This document shows positions 17,279-27,289 of a DNA stretch of 27,289 bases, in pieces. A program made the translations under genes and the position numbers. The DNA is from Apostichopus parvimensis (Eukaryota; Echinodermata; Holothuroidea; Aspidochirotida; Stichopodidae): positions 21,350 to 48,638 of the forward strand of contig KN889322.1 of NCBI GenBank assembly GCA_000934455.1. Reading direction: 5' to 3'. Position 1 is the first letter of the stretch. Every line of letters starts with the position of its first letter. The notes beneath the pieces were generated by a model. The model made no database searches. It saw only the letters and a program-made list of their open reading frames with translations, and had not been told where the DNA came from.

Positions 17279-17364
17279 CTTCAAATATTACTACTGCTAG
17301 TGCTAGATTGTACCATAGCAACGATACAGCAGGCAACCTAAACCTTTTTGCAGCGAAGCAGTTA
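17279..17364 (+). repeat. Interspersed repeat, partner of 5590-5652
   Basis: Repeats CCTTCAAATATTACTAC, GATACAGCAGGCAACCTAAAC and TTTTTGCAG…AAGCAG with an extra 23 bp or so between the first two blocks. Confidence 0.75.
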
Positions 17365-18459
17365 CATATATCATGAGGTTGAAATGTTTAATCCATTTCC
17401 GGGGGCTATGCCACATGACGAACAAATTGTATTTTCTTTAAAGCTTTTACCACCTCCCCCCCCCCCCGAAATTTTTTTTTGGCCATTTGTTGGATGATCC
17501 CCACCAAAGGGCAGAAGATGTACACTGAACTGCTGCAAAGGAGCTGGCTGTGATTGCTGTTCCTAATGAGCAAGGTATAGATCAAGGAGTTAGTGCTTCT
17601 CTTAAATTTGGATGTTTCAGCTGCAAACTGAAAGAATGCCAAGGTCCTATAACATGTAACATTTGCAGTAGTATGGCATTGAGACTGCTTTCTCTATTCA
17701 CGTTTCATTGGCAATTTTGGTTTGCAATTTTATTCACCATTTTACAAGAAGGCAAAACCTCTGAATTTATACATTCCTTCACCTTTCACACAACTTATTT
17801 ATCCAACTTTGATTTTTGTATTGATGATTTCTTGCATGTATCAGATGGTTCTGCAATTACTGTTAACACCATAAGGATCTGGATGACAGAAGAAATGAGA
17901 CCACCAAGTGATGGTTAGTTGTATCCTTTACTAACTTTATTGTTCTCAATAGTGCTAGGGGGTTAGGGGGGGGCAAGAGTGGTACGGCATGCAAGATAAC
18001 TAAGGCAGTTCAGTAAAATTTAACCACACTACCTGAGACCAGGTAATAATCTGGATTGCTTTGGGGTTAACCCATACAAAATGCATTAAGTTTACCATAT
18101 CTGTGATTATCTTACATTTTTGCAGATATGTGAATTTAACCAATTTCCATCATTCCTCGTTATGTTTTATGAGTTTTGGGTTATTTTTTCTTTGGGATGG
18201 GGTGGTGATGGGGGTCAAGGAACAGCAGGGCAGCAGCGACCTCAGCTATGCCACTGAGTGTTCTTTCAAACCCTGCGAAGGGTTAGGCTTGGGGTTATTT
18301 TTTATTTGAATTAGGTCAAACAGGGTTGCCTATTACGAACATATTTAAGGGTGCAATTATACACTCTTCTTTTATTCATGTGGAGTAACAAAGTTATATT
18401 TGAAATAAAAACAGGAATAAAAGTTTACATGTTGCAAGTCACTTACAATATGTATGATG
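17365..18459. other. Non-coding stretch with a Cys-rich open frame of unknown meaning
   Basis: A C-run (17456-17467) lies near the start. A plus-strand frame at 17550-17918 includes LKFGCFSCKLKECQGPITCN then ICSS and ends MTEEMRPPSDG before a GTTAG donor-like site. The Cys spacing hints at a zinc-binding exon, but no family was recognised. The rest is AT-rich and featureless. Confidence 0.3.
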
Positions 18460-18628
18460 TTTTTTTTTAGGAAAAGTCGCCCAGGAGAGAACCTGGGCAC
18501 GAAACCAAACTACCAAACGACTGACCCGCTCTCAGCCCCAGTCCCCTTGCATCGGGACTGTGTGATCATCGTCGGGTGTGCATCACCATTCCTCTCGAAA
18601 GGGAACAGATACTACACATGATCTTAGC
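18460..18628 (-). mobile_element. U2-snRNA-headed SINE, copy 3
   Basis: Closely similar to the copy at 15401-15578 along its whole length. In minus polarity it begins GCTAAGATC with ATGTGTAGTATCTGTTC (18628-18603), one base shorter than copy 2. It lacks the GACTGT duplication of copies 1 and 2 and has a T-run (minus: A-run) at its 3' end in place of the GTACTTTTTAAG stem. No clear target-site duplication was found. Confidence 0.9.
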
Positions 18629-19200
18629 TCCTCCTCCCCTTCATGTGTATCAACTGATATGTGGCACCTTCGTTTATTTACTTTTATACCTTACTTAAAT
18701 GTGACCAATGACCCTGGAATAATTTCCAGAACATCTCTCTGAATGGTATTGTGATACTTCAGGCTAGCGTGAGATGGTTTATCATCTGTAACCTACACAA
18801 CACTTTGCATTTTTGGCTGTTTGTTTTTATGCAAATAAAATATCATCTTTCTTTGCGACCAATTACTGGGGTCACTCTACCTTCTTCAGAACTGTATGCG
18901 CTGAAGCTGAAGACGTTATATGATCTCAGGTTTGTTTAACATGCAAAACTTAATCGTTGTTCCTTATACATGCTGTGTAACATTCCCTTCCTAATGCACT
19001 GCTCCATGTTATGCTTTCATCATTATCCAAACAATTTATGTGTTACCATGGACTTTCATATTACTTTAACATGAGTTGTTTTTAAGAGGAGAATGAAATT
19101 TGCCTGTTGCCTCTTTAGTTTGGTTGATTTGGCATTAAGTTTTAAAAGAAGCAAAATTTGATTGACCTTATATTATCCATTTTTATCTATTCACCTTTCT
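18629..19200. other. Non-coding stretch with nothing recognised
   Basis: AT-rich. No supported gene, and no terminal inverted repeat of the neighbouring Tc1-like element could be identified. Confidence 0.45.
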
Positions 19201-19239
19201 GAGACTGCTAATACAGGATGGAGTGATATCTTATTCAGG

Positions 19240-20262
19240 AAGTCATATAATGGTTCTTTTGTTCAAGTTATTTTTAGTTTATCATCATTGGAACGGAAAC
19301 GTGCTGTGCAGCTACATAGTGAAGGCTATAGCCTAACAGAAGTAGCAAATATGCTAAATCGCAGCAGGAGCTTTGTGAAGCAGTGTTGGAAAAAGAGGTT
19401 CTGACCGAGTATGAAAGATCGGAAGCGGAAACGAAAAAGTCGTAAGTTAAACACTGCTGCAAAAAGATTTGTGGTGTCGTGGATACAGAAAGACTACAAG
19501 AGTACTCAATTCGAGTGGTTTACTTTGAGAGGGGGTCACAGTGAACTCTACAACAGTGCTACATTACATAAAGAGCCAGCCCTGGGGTAAGACATCTTAC
19601 AAAATGGAGGTTAAACCCCTGAAAAGCGCCTGATGGCGTGTAACTTTTTCGATGCAACTGAACAAGGGAACCTTAAGAGAAGCAATATCATGTGGACGGA
19701 TGAAAACAATTTCGAATTATTCCCAAAGCTCAAGAAACAAAACATGAGAATGCGCACCAGCACAAAAGTAAATGTCCCAGTTGGACGTGTCATGAAGAAC
19801 CCCCTTAAAATAATGGTTGCTAGGGGAATGACTGGGTATGGATTAACTGAGCTCTTGATTATGGAATCAAGGACATGCGTAAATGGTGAATTTTATAGAC
19901 AGAAGATGGTTACAGAACTGTATGCACCAGCATTTGAAAAAACAACTGGGCGTGATAAGTTATTTAACAACATTGCTCAGCAAATCTTCATGCAGGATGG
20001 GACACCCAGCCACACTGCGAACTTAACCCAGGAGCTCTGTTCGCGCGTCTTTCCTTCCCTTTTGGGATAAGAAATTTTGGCCTGGAAACAGCCCAGATCT
20101 TAACCCTATAGAGAACTTATGGTCAATCATGGAGGAGAAAGTTTACTGTCCACCTTTGGCAACAAATAAAGACATGTTGGTTGAAAAGATCAAGTTAGCT
20201 TAGGATTATTTCAAGATCCGGCGTCACACAATTCTTCAAAATCTACTTGAAGGGGAAGAGGG
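19240..20262 (+). pseudogene. Tc1/mariner-superfamily transposase with DD37E-like spacing, broken
   Basis: The DNA-binding helix-turn-helix (19285-19403) reads LERKRAVQLHSEGYSLTEVA then NMLNRSRSFVKQCWK. The catalytic part shows MWTDENNFEL (first Asp GAT 19699), NPLKIMVARGMTGYGLTELL, FYRQKMVTELYAPAFE, FMQDGTPSHTANLTQEL (second Asp GAT 19996), and after a frameshift near 20055 WPGNSPDLNPIENLWSIMEE (Glu GAG 20111). There are 112 bases between the second Asp codon and the Glu codon, equal to 37 residues plus one extra base. The enzyme would cut and paste its element at TA sites. Stops after the helix-turn-helix region and near 20200, plus the frameshift, make it inactive. Confidence 0.85.
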
Positions 20263-22001
20263 GTTGGAGGAGTCGGTGCCAGAAGGTTATCGAAAACCAA
20301 GGAGGTGGAAGTTCCTGAGCAGATATCAAATTGTGAGTATACAGACATTTTACACTTCAATTTACTGTTTTAATGGGCTTAAAGTGTATGAATTTAGTTA
20401 TTTACATGTATATTGTTATTGCTACGGCACACTTAAACGCACCACCCTATATAATGAGATGTTTCATTTGACTTTTACATTTGTGTTATTGGTTAAAAAC
20501 ACAATTCTACCTTCAGATAAATGGAAAATTGTGACGTTTATTGCCACCTTGATTGCATTTTTCTATCATATTAATCTAGGGGAAATAATTTGGACGATCT
20601 AACAAACTTTGTATTGCTAGAACTGGATCAACCCAATTGACTCTTTTAATATCTGTGAATCTCTTAATAGATGTTCCATCCAAAATGATGAATTTTTATT
20701 TTGAAGTCGAAAATTAAGACTGATGTTCAATTTATTTTATAGGAAGTACTATGAGAGGGAATGCCTCACCGAAAACTCTGCTGTTGGTTGTATTTCCTTA
20801 CTACTTCAGAAGATTAATCGGTAAAAATTGTCAATCAGTACAAATGTTTTCTAGTTATAGCTTTAATATGTTCCCACAACTACATGGATGGCCCTAATTA
20901 CTCCATCTATATGAGTCATTCAGTTCCCATTCATAAACTGAAATGTACAATACATTTTCAGCTGGATATGGAAGTTGTTGAACTGACAGTTGAAACTGAA
21001 TAAAGCTTATAAAAAGAATTAGCTGCAATTTAGTGGTCTAGTCTATTTGTATCGTTTGCACTTAAGACTGTATGACCTTAATGATTATTATACATTTGGT
21101 GTTTATTCCCTTTTAACATGCAATGGAGAAGTTTATAATCATTTGACATTTGAATTATTCTTACCTACACTTAAGATATAGACACTGCTTTGCTCCCTAA
21201 GTGTAGGTAAGAATAATTTTGATTAGCCTGCATCAATAAAAATAGTTCAAATCTGATGAACAGCAGGATGTCATCTCAACCCATCTGTTGTAAAGCCTTC
21301 TTTAAATTTAAACTATGGAGTATTACCTCTTCCCAATTGATATAATAAAGTGAAAAGGTATAGGCTCTCACAAGACTTCTAGATATATCTGCTTGTGTTA
21401 ATGCAAAACCTAACAACACATTTGCTAAGGTAAGAAATGGTACATTCATTACAAAACATTCATCTACTGTTGTTGCAATATTCTGTTAAGTTGAACTCTC
21501 ATTACAGCCAGAAAAAGGTAAAGTTTAAAGGGGAAAAATTAGTAACTTTCATTTCCATTTTTGCAGTCTAGATGAAGAAATCCTGGCAATGGAACAGGGA
21601 CAACCTCGCTGGACAGCAGGTTCTGCCCTCTATACCACAAGACGCAAAAAAAAAATCATTTGTTCAAGCTCCACACATTGTGTTTTGACAGATGGCTTCT
21701 GATTTCATTAAAGCAGAAGTGTGCAGGTATTGATACAGTATGCGTTTAGTTAGTAAAATGTCAGTAGGTGTTGCTTTATTATGAGTCACTATCCCCAATG
21801 GATTTGCTGTGGCTAATGATTGTGACTTTCATAAATAAGAAAAAACTGTTAAATTTGCAGCAATGGGAATGTGTTCTTTAAAGCTAACATACATTTCGAA
21901 AGGCACACTAAATTTACACTAATGTGAAGAGTGCTGCATAGCTTTGGGAATTGCAATGAAAGTCTTTGTGTCACCTAAATCTGTGCTAAGTATACTGTAG
22001 G
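20263..22001. other. Mostly non-coding stretch
   Basis: Contains an open frame of no known family (20264-20602), the perfect hairpin at 21153-21218, and one exon-like segment. The exon-like segment follows acceptor CATTTTTGCAG at 21566, begins LDEEILAMEQGQPRWTAGSA, and has a GTATTG donor-like site near 21727. The last may belong to the same decayed gene as 22479-23078. Otherwise AT-rich. Confidence 0.35.
21153..21218. repeat. Perfect 21-bp inverted repeat with 24-nt loop
   Basis: AATTATTCTTACCTACACTT plus A (21153-21173) is exactly reverse-complemented at 21198-21218, separated by 24 nt. Pairing stops abruptly on both sides. A 21-bp perfect arm in otherwise decayed DNA implies a recent origin or selection. 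Confidence 0.9.
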
Positions 22002-22010
22002 AAACATTGG

Positions 22011-22469
22011 TGCTTTTTACGTGCAAAGAGAACGGACACGGACCAAAGGTCAACAAGCAAAGAAATCCCAGTCTGTATAACAACCCCCAAAACACAAACA
22101 GAAATCTCTCACTATCCCACATATGTATATAACGTAGCGTTTAACGAGACGTGAAAAGGACACGGACCCAAAGGCCAACAGAACCAAAACAATAAATCAC
22201 TACAAACCAGCCCCAAAAAGCCAACAAGAAACAGAAAAACCCCTACCAACCCAATTTATGTAACGACCACACAGACCCCCACACCTAACAACTCTAACTT
22301 ACTCCAAATTTCATCCGGGGAACGCCGTCCCGATAATAGACGACAGGCTAGCGCCAGCGTCTACGAAAGGCAGTGTCGGGAAGCCGTGCATGGTCCGCCT
22401 CCATGCGCAACCTAATGTTACTTTGCACGAGGGGGACGACAGCCTCGGCCCTCCAGACGTCCCCATCGA
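22011..22469 (-). mobile_element. Family-A element, copy 4 (5'-truncated) with 9-bp target-site duplication
   Basis: A 459-bp insertion between AAACATTGG at 22002-22010 and 22470-22478. In minus polarity it carries about 170 bp of ORF1 ending PVVYYRDGVPRM-KFGVS with stop TAG at 22296-22294, then the family-A 3' UTR ending CGTAAAAAGCA. The ORF1 part contains a stop (WRRWR-stop-PVVYY) and upstream coding that differs from copy 2. It splits a plus-strand coding remnant. Confidence 0.92.
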
Positions 22470-22478
22470 AAACATTGG

Positions 22479-23078
22479 TTTATTCACCTGCCTGTTTATC
22501 ATCCCATGCAGATGGACAAGCGATTGCCAAACTAATATCTTGTCAAATTAAGACAGCCACTACTAAACTGAAGAAGGGTCTGGAAAACTATAACCAGGAG
22601 ATTGGTGGACAACCTTTTATATTCAGTGATGTGTGTGATGTTGCATCCAATGTCTGGAGAGGCCTGGAAACAACCAACACCAGTCATACATCACATTAAA
22701 CTATCCCTACCCACGTTAAGAGGCAGTGGATTGACCTTGTCCACAAACTTGACAGAAGTGTGAAAGAACTCGCACAGCTCAAGTCTGAGACGAGGAGTAC
22801 TTTCAGCATTATTGTGGACAGATAGAAACATATTTTTGAGCCTTCCTCAAGTTAATGGTATAAGTAAAGGACAGACATGTCTCCTTAAGTTAAAACACCC
22901 TGAAATCATACAACAAATATGTTGCTGCCATCAATTGTTCCACCCCCGCTTTACCGAACTTTGTACATACACATTACCTGCACACTCATATGACATACCT
23001 GACGAAAACATTCACATTGACAACCTATTTGGGGTGTTGCAGCTGCTTGAGGATGTTTCCTCAGATGAGGAAGACTGA
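22479..23078 (+). pseudogene. KDZ-like (Kyakuja/Dileera/Zisupton-type) transposase C-terminal remnant, tentative
   Basis: Directly after the family-A insertion the plus strand reads YSPACLSSHADGQAIAKLIS, then KLKKGLENYNQEIGGQPFIF, SDVCDVASNVW and, after a stop, IPTHVKRQWIDLVHKLDRSV then KELAQLKSETRSTF. The series 'L-KKxLExYN … DVxDVxSxxW … VKRxxIDLxxxLxRxxEExxxLxxEM' resembles the C-terminal part of metazoan KDZ transposase proteins. A second open piece (22812-23078) ends in the acidic stretch LFGVLQLLEDVSSDEED. No catalytic residues are in the window. The assignment is from remembered pattern only, and an unrelated host exon is possible. Confidence 0.35.
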
Positions 23079-23509
23079 CTGCCCTTTCTTGTTATATTTA
23101 CTCTTCTTCCCATAGATATGTTTATGTTATATTATGATAGGTGACATAACCTTACCATCTGCTAGCTTAAAGACGAACGATAATGATTTTTTTTCTACAG
23201 TATTCTAGTCGGTTTCCTTTTTACATATACGAAAATGTAGTCAATCTGATGTTGGGAAAGGCTTAAAAAAAAATCAATCATCAACTTGCCGATTTTGTAA
23301 ACCAAAATTTGCCCTTTTCACAAACAGCCGTTTGACGATAACGTGACCTGTGACGTAATGGTGATGATAAGAAAGTGAGCTCGGCGTAAATTGTACTTCA
23401 GCTGCGTGTACTGAGTATATCAGTTCAGTTGCAACTTACTCTATTATGACACGATACAAATAATTACGTGAAAATAGAGCAGGATGATTTTTTAGTGGCG
23501 CTGGTTATC

Positions 23510-23850
23510 GGGTATTCCAAAAACACCTATGACTGAAAATTTCTCCTCTACCATTGGCCCAGACAACCTCAAAGGGCCCATGGCCCACATGTGATTTCAT
23601 TATGTGCAAAGACACAAATATAATTATTGTAGTTGCATTTAACCCTTTATGCATTGGAGAAACCAAACAATACCATCTATAACTTTTATCTCTAAAGGGC
23701 CCCAGTCAACAGCCATAAGAGCAGGATAATTCTTATAAAGGTGTTGGCCCCATTGGACATGTTGGTTTCCAAAAACACCAACCACATCATATTTCCTGTA
23801 ATGCAACAACCTTAAAGGCCCACTTGCCCACACATGAATTAATCAACTGG
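23510..23850 (+). repeat. Direct repeat pair about 252 bp apart
   Basis: TTCCAAAAACACC … CCTCAAAGGGCCCATGGCCC then ACATGTGATT (from 23517) recurs as TTTCCAAAAACACC … CCTTAAAGGCCCACTTGCCC then ACACATGAATT (from 23764). Suggests a diverged tandem unit. Confidence 0.6.
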
Positions 23851-25203
23851 GGCCTCGGCAATGTGCATGATAATGGTCCCGTGAAATTTGAGGAGCCTTT
23901 ATCTTTCGTAGTAGTAAAAAATATATCTCAAGAGTGACAGTTGGTTGAACTTAAAAGGTGTTCAGGTGGTGCATTGACAGTTTCAATTACCTGCTGTATC
24001 AGCTTGGCCTACATTTCCCATAACAATCCTCAAACTCGTTTCCCGAGGCTTCAACTTGTATATGCCTGAAAATACAGACAGTTCCAGCCCTTTGTAAACC
24101 TTCATAATATAGGTGTCTGGTCGTCAAGTAAACAGTTTATATAGTATGGTATCTTTCATGAGAGTTTGCTTTCATAGATGAATGGGATCAGTCTGGTGGG
24201 GTATTTATGCCAATCAGTATGCAGCTAGATTAAGTGGATTTTTCATTTACAATGCTTGAAAATGTTTATACATGCATGTAAATATTATGAGGGACAGGTC
24301 CTGGTTTGGGGTGGGTTGAGCGGGATGAGTTTGAATGACCACAGCCTGCTTTTCTCTCTAAAGCTATTGCTTAATTATATGAATAACGTTCAGTAACCTA
24401 AACAACTTTGGCAATGTTGCCATCAATAGTTATTTTGGAAGTATGAAGTTGATTGTTCATTTGATTCCAGAGTTATTAATAAATGGAGGGGAAAAATGGT
24501 TTCCCTTACAATATTATTTTGCATGAAATATGAAACTTGGCCATATGTTATACTGGACACCCCTACTGCAACGGTCACCCTTACATGTGTACTTTTGTAC
24601 GCAGCGTGACTGCGTGAACCATGACTTTCATGCAAGTTGAACTGAATATTATTTTTCACATGACCTATTTTTCACAAGCCAATGCTAATCTTTCCTTGTT
24701 CACTTATAGATAATTTTTTCCCTTTAGAAGTGCCAACTGGATGAAAAATTAATGTTTGTGGAGCCAAAAAATATATGGATGTACATGTATCTTGCCCATT
24801 TTATTGGTTTAAATGACAATCCTAACCTTTGCATTCATGATGGCTTATGTGTGCGTATTTGAGTGTGCGTTTTTGATGGCCAGCTTGTAAACACAGTATC
24901 TGAAGAAAGGACGGTCGAAACCAATTTCATATTGAGTGTGTACAAGTACCACATTGAGTACAAGAAGCCTATTGTTTATTATGGAGGTCCAAGGTCATTT
25001 GGGGTCACCAGGGGTCAAATTGTGAAAATCTTGTGAACCTGATATCTTAATAAGGGTAGCAATGAGGGGCAGATTTCATTTCAGGACAGCATGTGTCATT
25101 GTTAATTTTGGGTTGTCACATCACACTGCTTTTCACTGTATTACTCAGATCAAGTATGTTGTACACCCTCACTATACCCTCAGAACACAAATATTGGAAA
25201 ACT
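23851..25203. other. Non-coding stretch with nothing firmly recognised
   Basis: Includes CCAAGGTCATTTGGGGTCACC (24990-25010), a phrase I associate with dispersed repeats in echinoderm-like genomes. A short TGAAGAAAGGACGGTCGAAACC segment at 24901-24922 loosely recalls Penelope termini. No gene supported. Confidence 0.4.
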
Positions 25204-25339
25204 TGTATTATTTTATTATTATTACACAAAATTTATATAGCGCCTTATTGAATTAAAAAATTGCTCTAAAGCGCTTGACAGCAAAAGAAACAAATTTTTT
25301 CAAAGTAAAAAAGTTAAATAGCTTATCAAAGTTAAGATT

Positions 25340-25630
25340 GTATAGAAAAATATATGAAAGAAATGTAAAAAATAAATAGAAAAATTATGACTAAAATACA
25401 AAATAACACCTGAATTGAGTACGTGCAGCAAGTAAAATAAAAAGTACAATAATCTGTGTAGACAATTAAAAAATTGCCATAATGCAAAAGATAAAAATAT
25501 GTTAAAAGTAAAAGAGTTCAAAAGGTTATAAAAGTAAGATTGAATAGAAAAATTAGGACTAAAATACAATAATAACACCTGAATTAAGTATGTACAGCAA
25601 GTATAATAATAAGTACATTAATCTGTGTTG
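25340..25630 (-). repeat. Duplication inside the 3' UTR of the CR1/L2 element
   Basis: The block with TAGAAAAATTA…GACTAAAATACA…AACACCTGAATT…GTACAATAATCTGTGT at 25377-25460 recurs 169 bp downstream at 25546-25629. The preceding TAAGATTG block recurs at 202 bp, which shows a later indel. Confidence 0.8.
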
Positions 25631-27087
25631 GCAGCTCTGAAAAACAGAGTTTTAAGTAATTTCTTGAATTGCGTTAAGTCTATATTAATATTGCATAAGT
25701 CCTGGGGTAAGTTATTCCATAATGTGGCAGCAGTATAATCAAAACGTTTAAATTCATATGTTGATGATCGGGTAGAAGGCACACTAAGTAAATTTTTATT
25801 CATTGAGCGTAAGGATCCAGGCGGAATATAAGGTATGGTCTCATTGGTGATGTAACTAGGGGTCAAGTGATTAAGAGCCTTAAAGGTAAGTAAAATAATT
25901 TAAAATTTTTAGCAAAATCGTACAGGTAACCAATGTAGTTCATACAGTGCAGGAGATATATGGTTGCGACCAGGAGTTCTAGATATAAGGCGAGCTGCAC
26001 AATTTTGTGTGCGTTGTAGGCGGTTTGTTAGAGACTGTGATATACCAAATAGTCAAGAATTGCAATAATCGAAGCGAGAGGTAACGAGGGATTGAACCAG
26101 TAGTTTACATGCATCAGTTGTAATGAAATCTCTTATTCTACCTATATTACGAATATGGAAATAGCAAGACTTGATAATATGATTAACTTGGGTCTCCATT
26201 GTAAGATGAGAGTCACAGTAAACTCCTAAATTCTTAACAATAGATGCAGGATAAATGGTATTGGTCCCAACTGTTATGTGCGGAGTTACATGATCTTTCA
26301 AATGGGTTTAAGGTGAAAAAATAATCAGTTCCGTTTTAACATCATTTAACATAAGTTTGTTTTTCCTCAACCACATCCCAACAAGTAGAGTTGCGTATCA
26401 TCGGTGTAGCAGTGGTAGTTGACTTGGTGCCGCTTTATGATTTCACACAATGGTTTGGTGAACATACAATAAATGATGGGGCAGAGTACTGAGCCTTGTG
26501 GGACGCCACTGCTAAGTTGTACAGCTGTCGACGAAGTCTGGCCAATTTTCACCCATTGCTTTCTTCCTGTCATATAAGATTTAAACCAGCTTAAAGCATT
26601 TAGTGTAACCCCAAAAGTTTTTTCCAAACGTTGAAACAAAATTTGGTGGTCGATGACATCGAAAGCAGCGGTCAAGTCAAGTAAGATAAGAGCCACATTA
26701 AACTTCGAATCGAGTGAAACTGCTATGTCGTTGTGCACCTTCAAAAGAGCGGACTCCGTTTAGTGGTGTTGCCTGTAGGCAGACTGGTAGGTATCGTGCA
26801 GTGCATTTACAGCTAGGTGGTGACTTAATCTGTTTGCAACGATTCTTTCAACTAGTTTCGACACAAATGGTAATTGCGAAACAGGTCGGTAATTTAAAAG
26901 AGAGTCTTTGTTCAATCCGTTTTTTTTTCTGGAGTGGAGTTACACTCGACTGTTTGAATGATGGCGGAACGAGAGACTCAGCCAGGGATTTATTAAGAAT
27001 GGCTGTAATAATTGGGAGCAAAACATCGACACACCTCTTCAATAACCATGTTGGCAAAGGATCCATGGAACACGATTTATTTGGTAT
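25618..27087 (-). pseudogene. CR1/L2-type reverse transcriptase, broken
   Basis: Minus-strand motifs in order: IPNKSCSMDPLPTWLLKRC; VPPSFKQSSVTPL; LLNYRPVSQLPFVSKLVERI; ALLKVHNDIAVSLD; LILLDLTAAFDVIDHQIL; LSSGVPQGSVLCPIIY; YHCYTDDTQLYLLG; WLRKNKLMLNDVKTELI; IVKNLGVYCDSHLTM; FITTDACKLLVQSLVTSRFD then YCNS; ARLISRTPGRNHISPALYEL then HWLPV; TPSYITNETIPYIPPGSLRS; AATLWNNLPQDL; FKKLLKTLFF. These are reverse-transcriptase motifs and the C-terminal region of CR1/L2-group ORF2, which copies element RNA at the target nick. The catalytic box reads YTDD where YADD is usual. Frameshifts (for example at the T-run near 26925), stops near 26761 and 26050, and a deletion after TQLYLLG make it inactive. Confidence 0.92.
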
Positions 27088-27174
27088 TTGGTAGTTGGCT
27101 TTCGTAGAGTGCAGACGTGTTTCGCTCTCGCTCTCCATCTGATACAACTTTTTATCACTGTACTGTACTGTGCT
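27088..27174. repeat. 87-bp repeat, partner of 11732-11818
   Basis: Near-identical to the segment before the N gap (about two differences). On the minus strand it leads directly into the truncated CR1/L2 reverse-transcriptase sequence at 27087. Confidence 0.85.
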
Positions 27175-27289
27175 ATACTTCCCGCCAGGCGGGTGTGGTA
27201 GCTTGTGTTCGTGTGTGCGCCAGTTCGTATATCGTTATCGTATATCGTTTGTAGTTTAACCAACCTGTCTTTAGTTTGTTTTTTGTTAC
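27175..27289. other. Unassigned right edge of the window
   Basis: Continues from the 87-bp repeat and contains the inverted repeat CCCGCC-A-GGCGGG (27182-27194) and a short TATATCGTTATCGTATATCG repeat. A 74-codon minus-strand frame has no recognised domain. It may be the rest of whatever sequence the 87-bp repeat comes from. Confidence 0.4.

Larger units (their letters stand above)
25204..27087 (-). mobile_element. CR1/L2-type non-LTR retrotransposon, 5'-truncated, with microsatellite tail
   Basis: Minus-strand order: reverse-transcriptase region (27087-25618), about 400 bp of A/T-rich 3' UTR with an internal duplication, then the 3' end GCGCTTTAGAGCAA…AAGGCGCTATATAAATTTTG followed by a TAATAATAAT tail (25225-25204). 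A hairpin-forming GCGC end plus short tandem tail is characteristic of the CR1/L2 group. The endonuclease half is missing, and its place is taken by the shared 87-bp repeat. Confidence 0.85.

Noticed and set aside
24901..24922. Second Penelope or hammerhead motif (TGAAGAAAGGACGGTCGAAACC)
   Set aside because: The stem-II pairing and the GTC following GAAAC are not clear; too weak to call.
25300..25578. Phe/Leu-rich minus-strand frame (92 codons) resembling a membrane protein
   Set aside because: It lies in the A/T-rich, internally duplicated 3' UTR of the CR1/L2 element; composition explains it.
1..27289. CRISPR arrays, rRNA, tRNA genes and bacterial promoters
   Set aside because: No spaced identical repeats, no rRNA signature and no tRNA B-box-like GGTTCGAAT motif with a matching fold were found. 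The content is eukaryotic transposon debris.

Overview
This window looks like nuclear DNA from a metazoan, most likely a marine invertebrate; the repeat style suggests an echinoderm or another invertebrate deuterostome, but no host gene confirms this. It is AT-rich between islands of GC-rich transposon coding sequence, has intron-style splice signals, and contains no prokaryotic operons, rRNA or recognisable tRNA. Almost everything that can be assigned is transposable-element debris, much of it nested. A 50-N scaffold gap at 11819-11868 is flanked by repeats on both sides.

Left third (1-9207). The window opens inside a zinc-knuckle ORF1 (family A, minus strand). Non-coding DNA with CATATGGG-type satellite and short tandem repeats follows. 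At 5832-7845 (minus) lies a decayed non-LTR retrotransposon (family B): an ORF1 with CCHC knuckles, then an ORF2 starting with two C2H2 fingers joined to an APE-type endonuclease, with the ORF1 stop and ORF2 start overlapping as ATGA. The 3' end of an L1/Tx1-like ORF2 (7891-8560) and a Gypsy-type zinc-knuckle/protease remnant (8604-9207) come next.

Middle (9208-13460). A near-complete ORF1-only family-A element (9208-10882) abuts an L1/Tx1 ORF2 fragment (10883-11730). Several short insertions with clear 9-12 bp target-site duplications are nested here. All of them, and the family-A copies, end in the same 3' motif, CGTAAAAAGCA. After the gap come a duplicated ORF1-A fragment and a CR1/L2-type C-terminal remnant.

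Right half (13801-27289). In order: a pogo/Tigger-like transposase with a C-terminal PHD finger split by a SINE; a HIRAN-domain exon; a Penelope-like terminal motif; another SINE copy; a Tc1/mariner transposase with DD37E-like spacing; a perfect 21-bp hairpin; a truncated family-A copy inside a KDZ-like coding remnant; and a long decayed CR1/L2-type element on the minus strand with a TAA-like tail.

The most notable find is a short interspersed element (copies at 7205-7314, 15401-15578 and 18460-18628) whose 5' head matches U2 snRNA, including the branch-point-recognition segment. The 15401-15578 copy has a perfect 14-bp target-site duplication and interrupts the PHD finger. No intact host gene was recognised.
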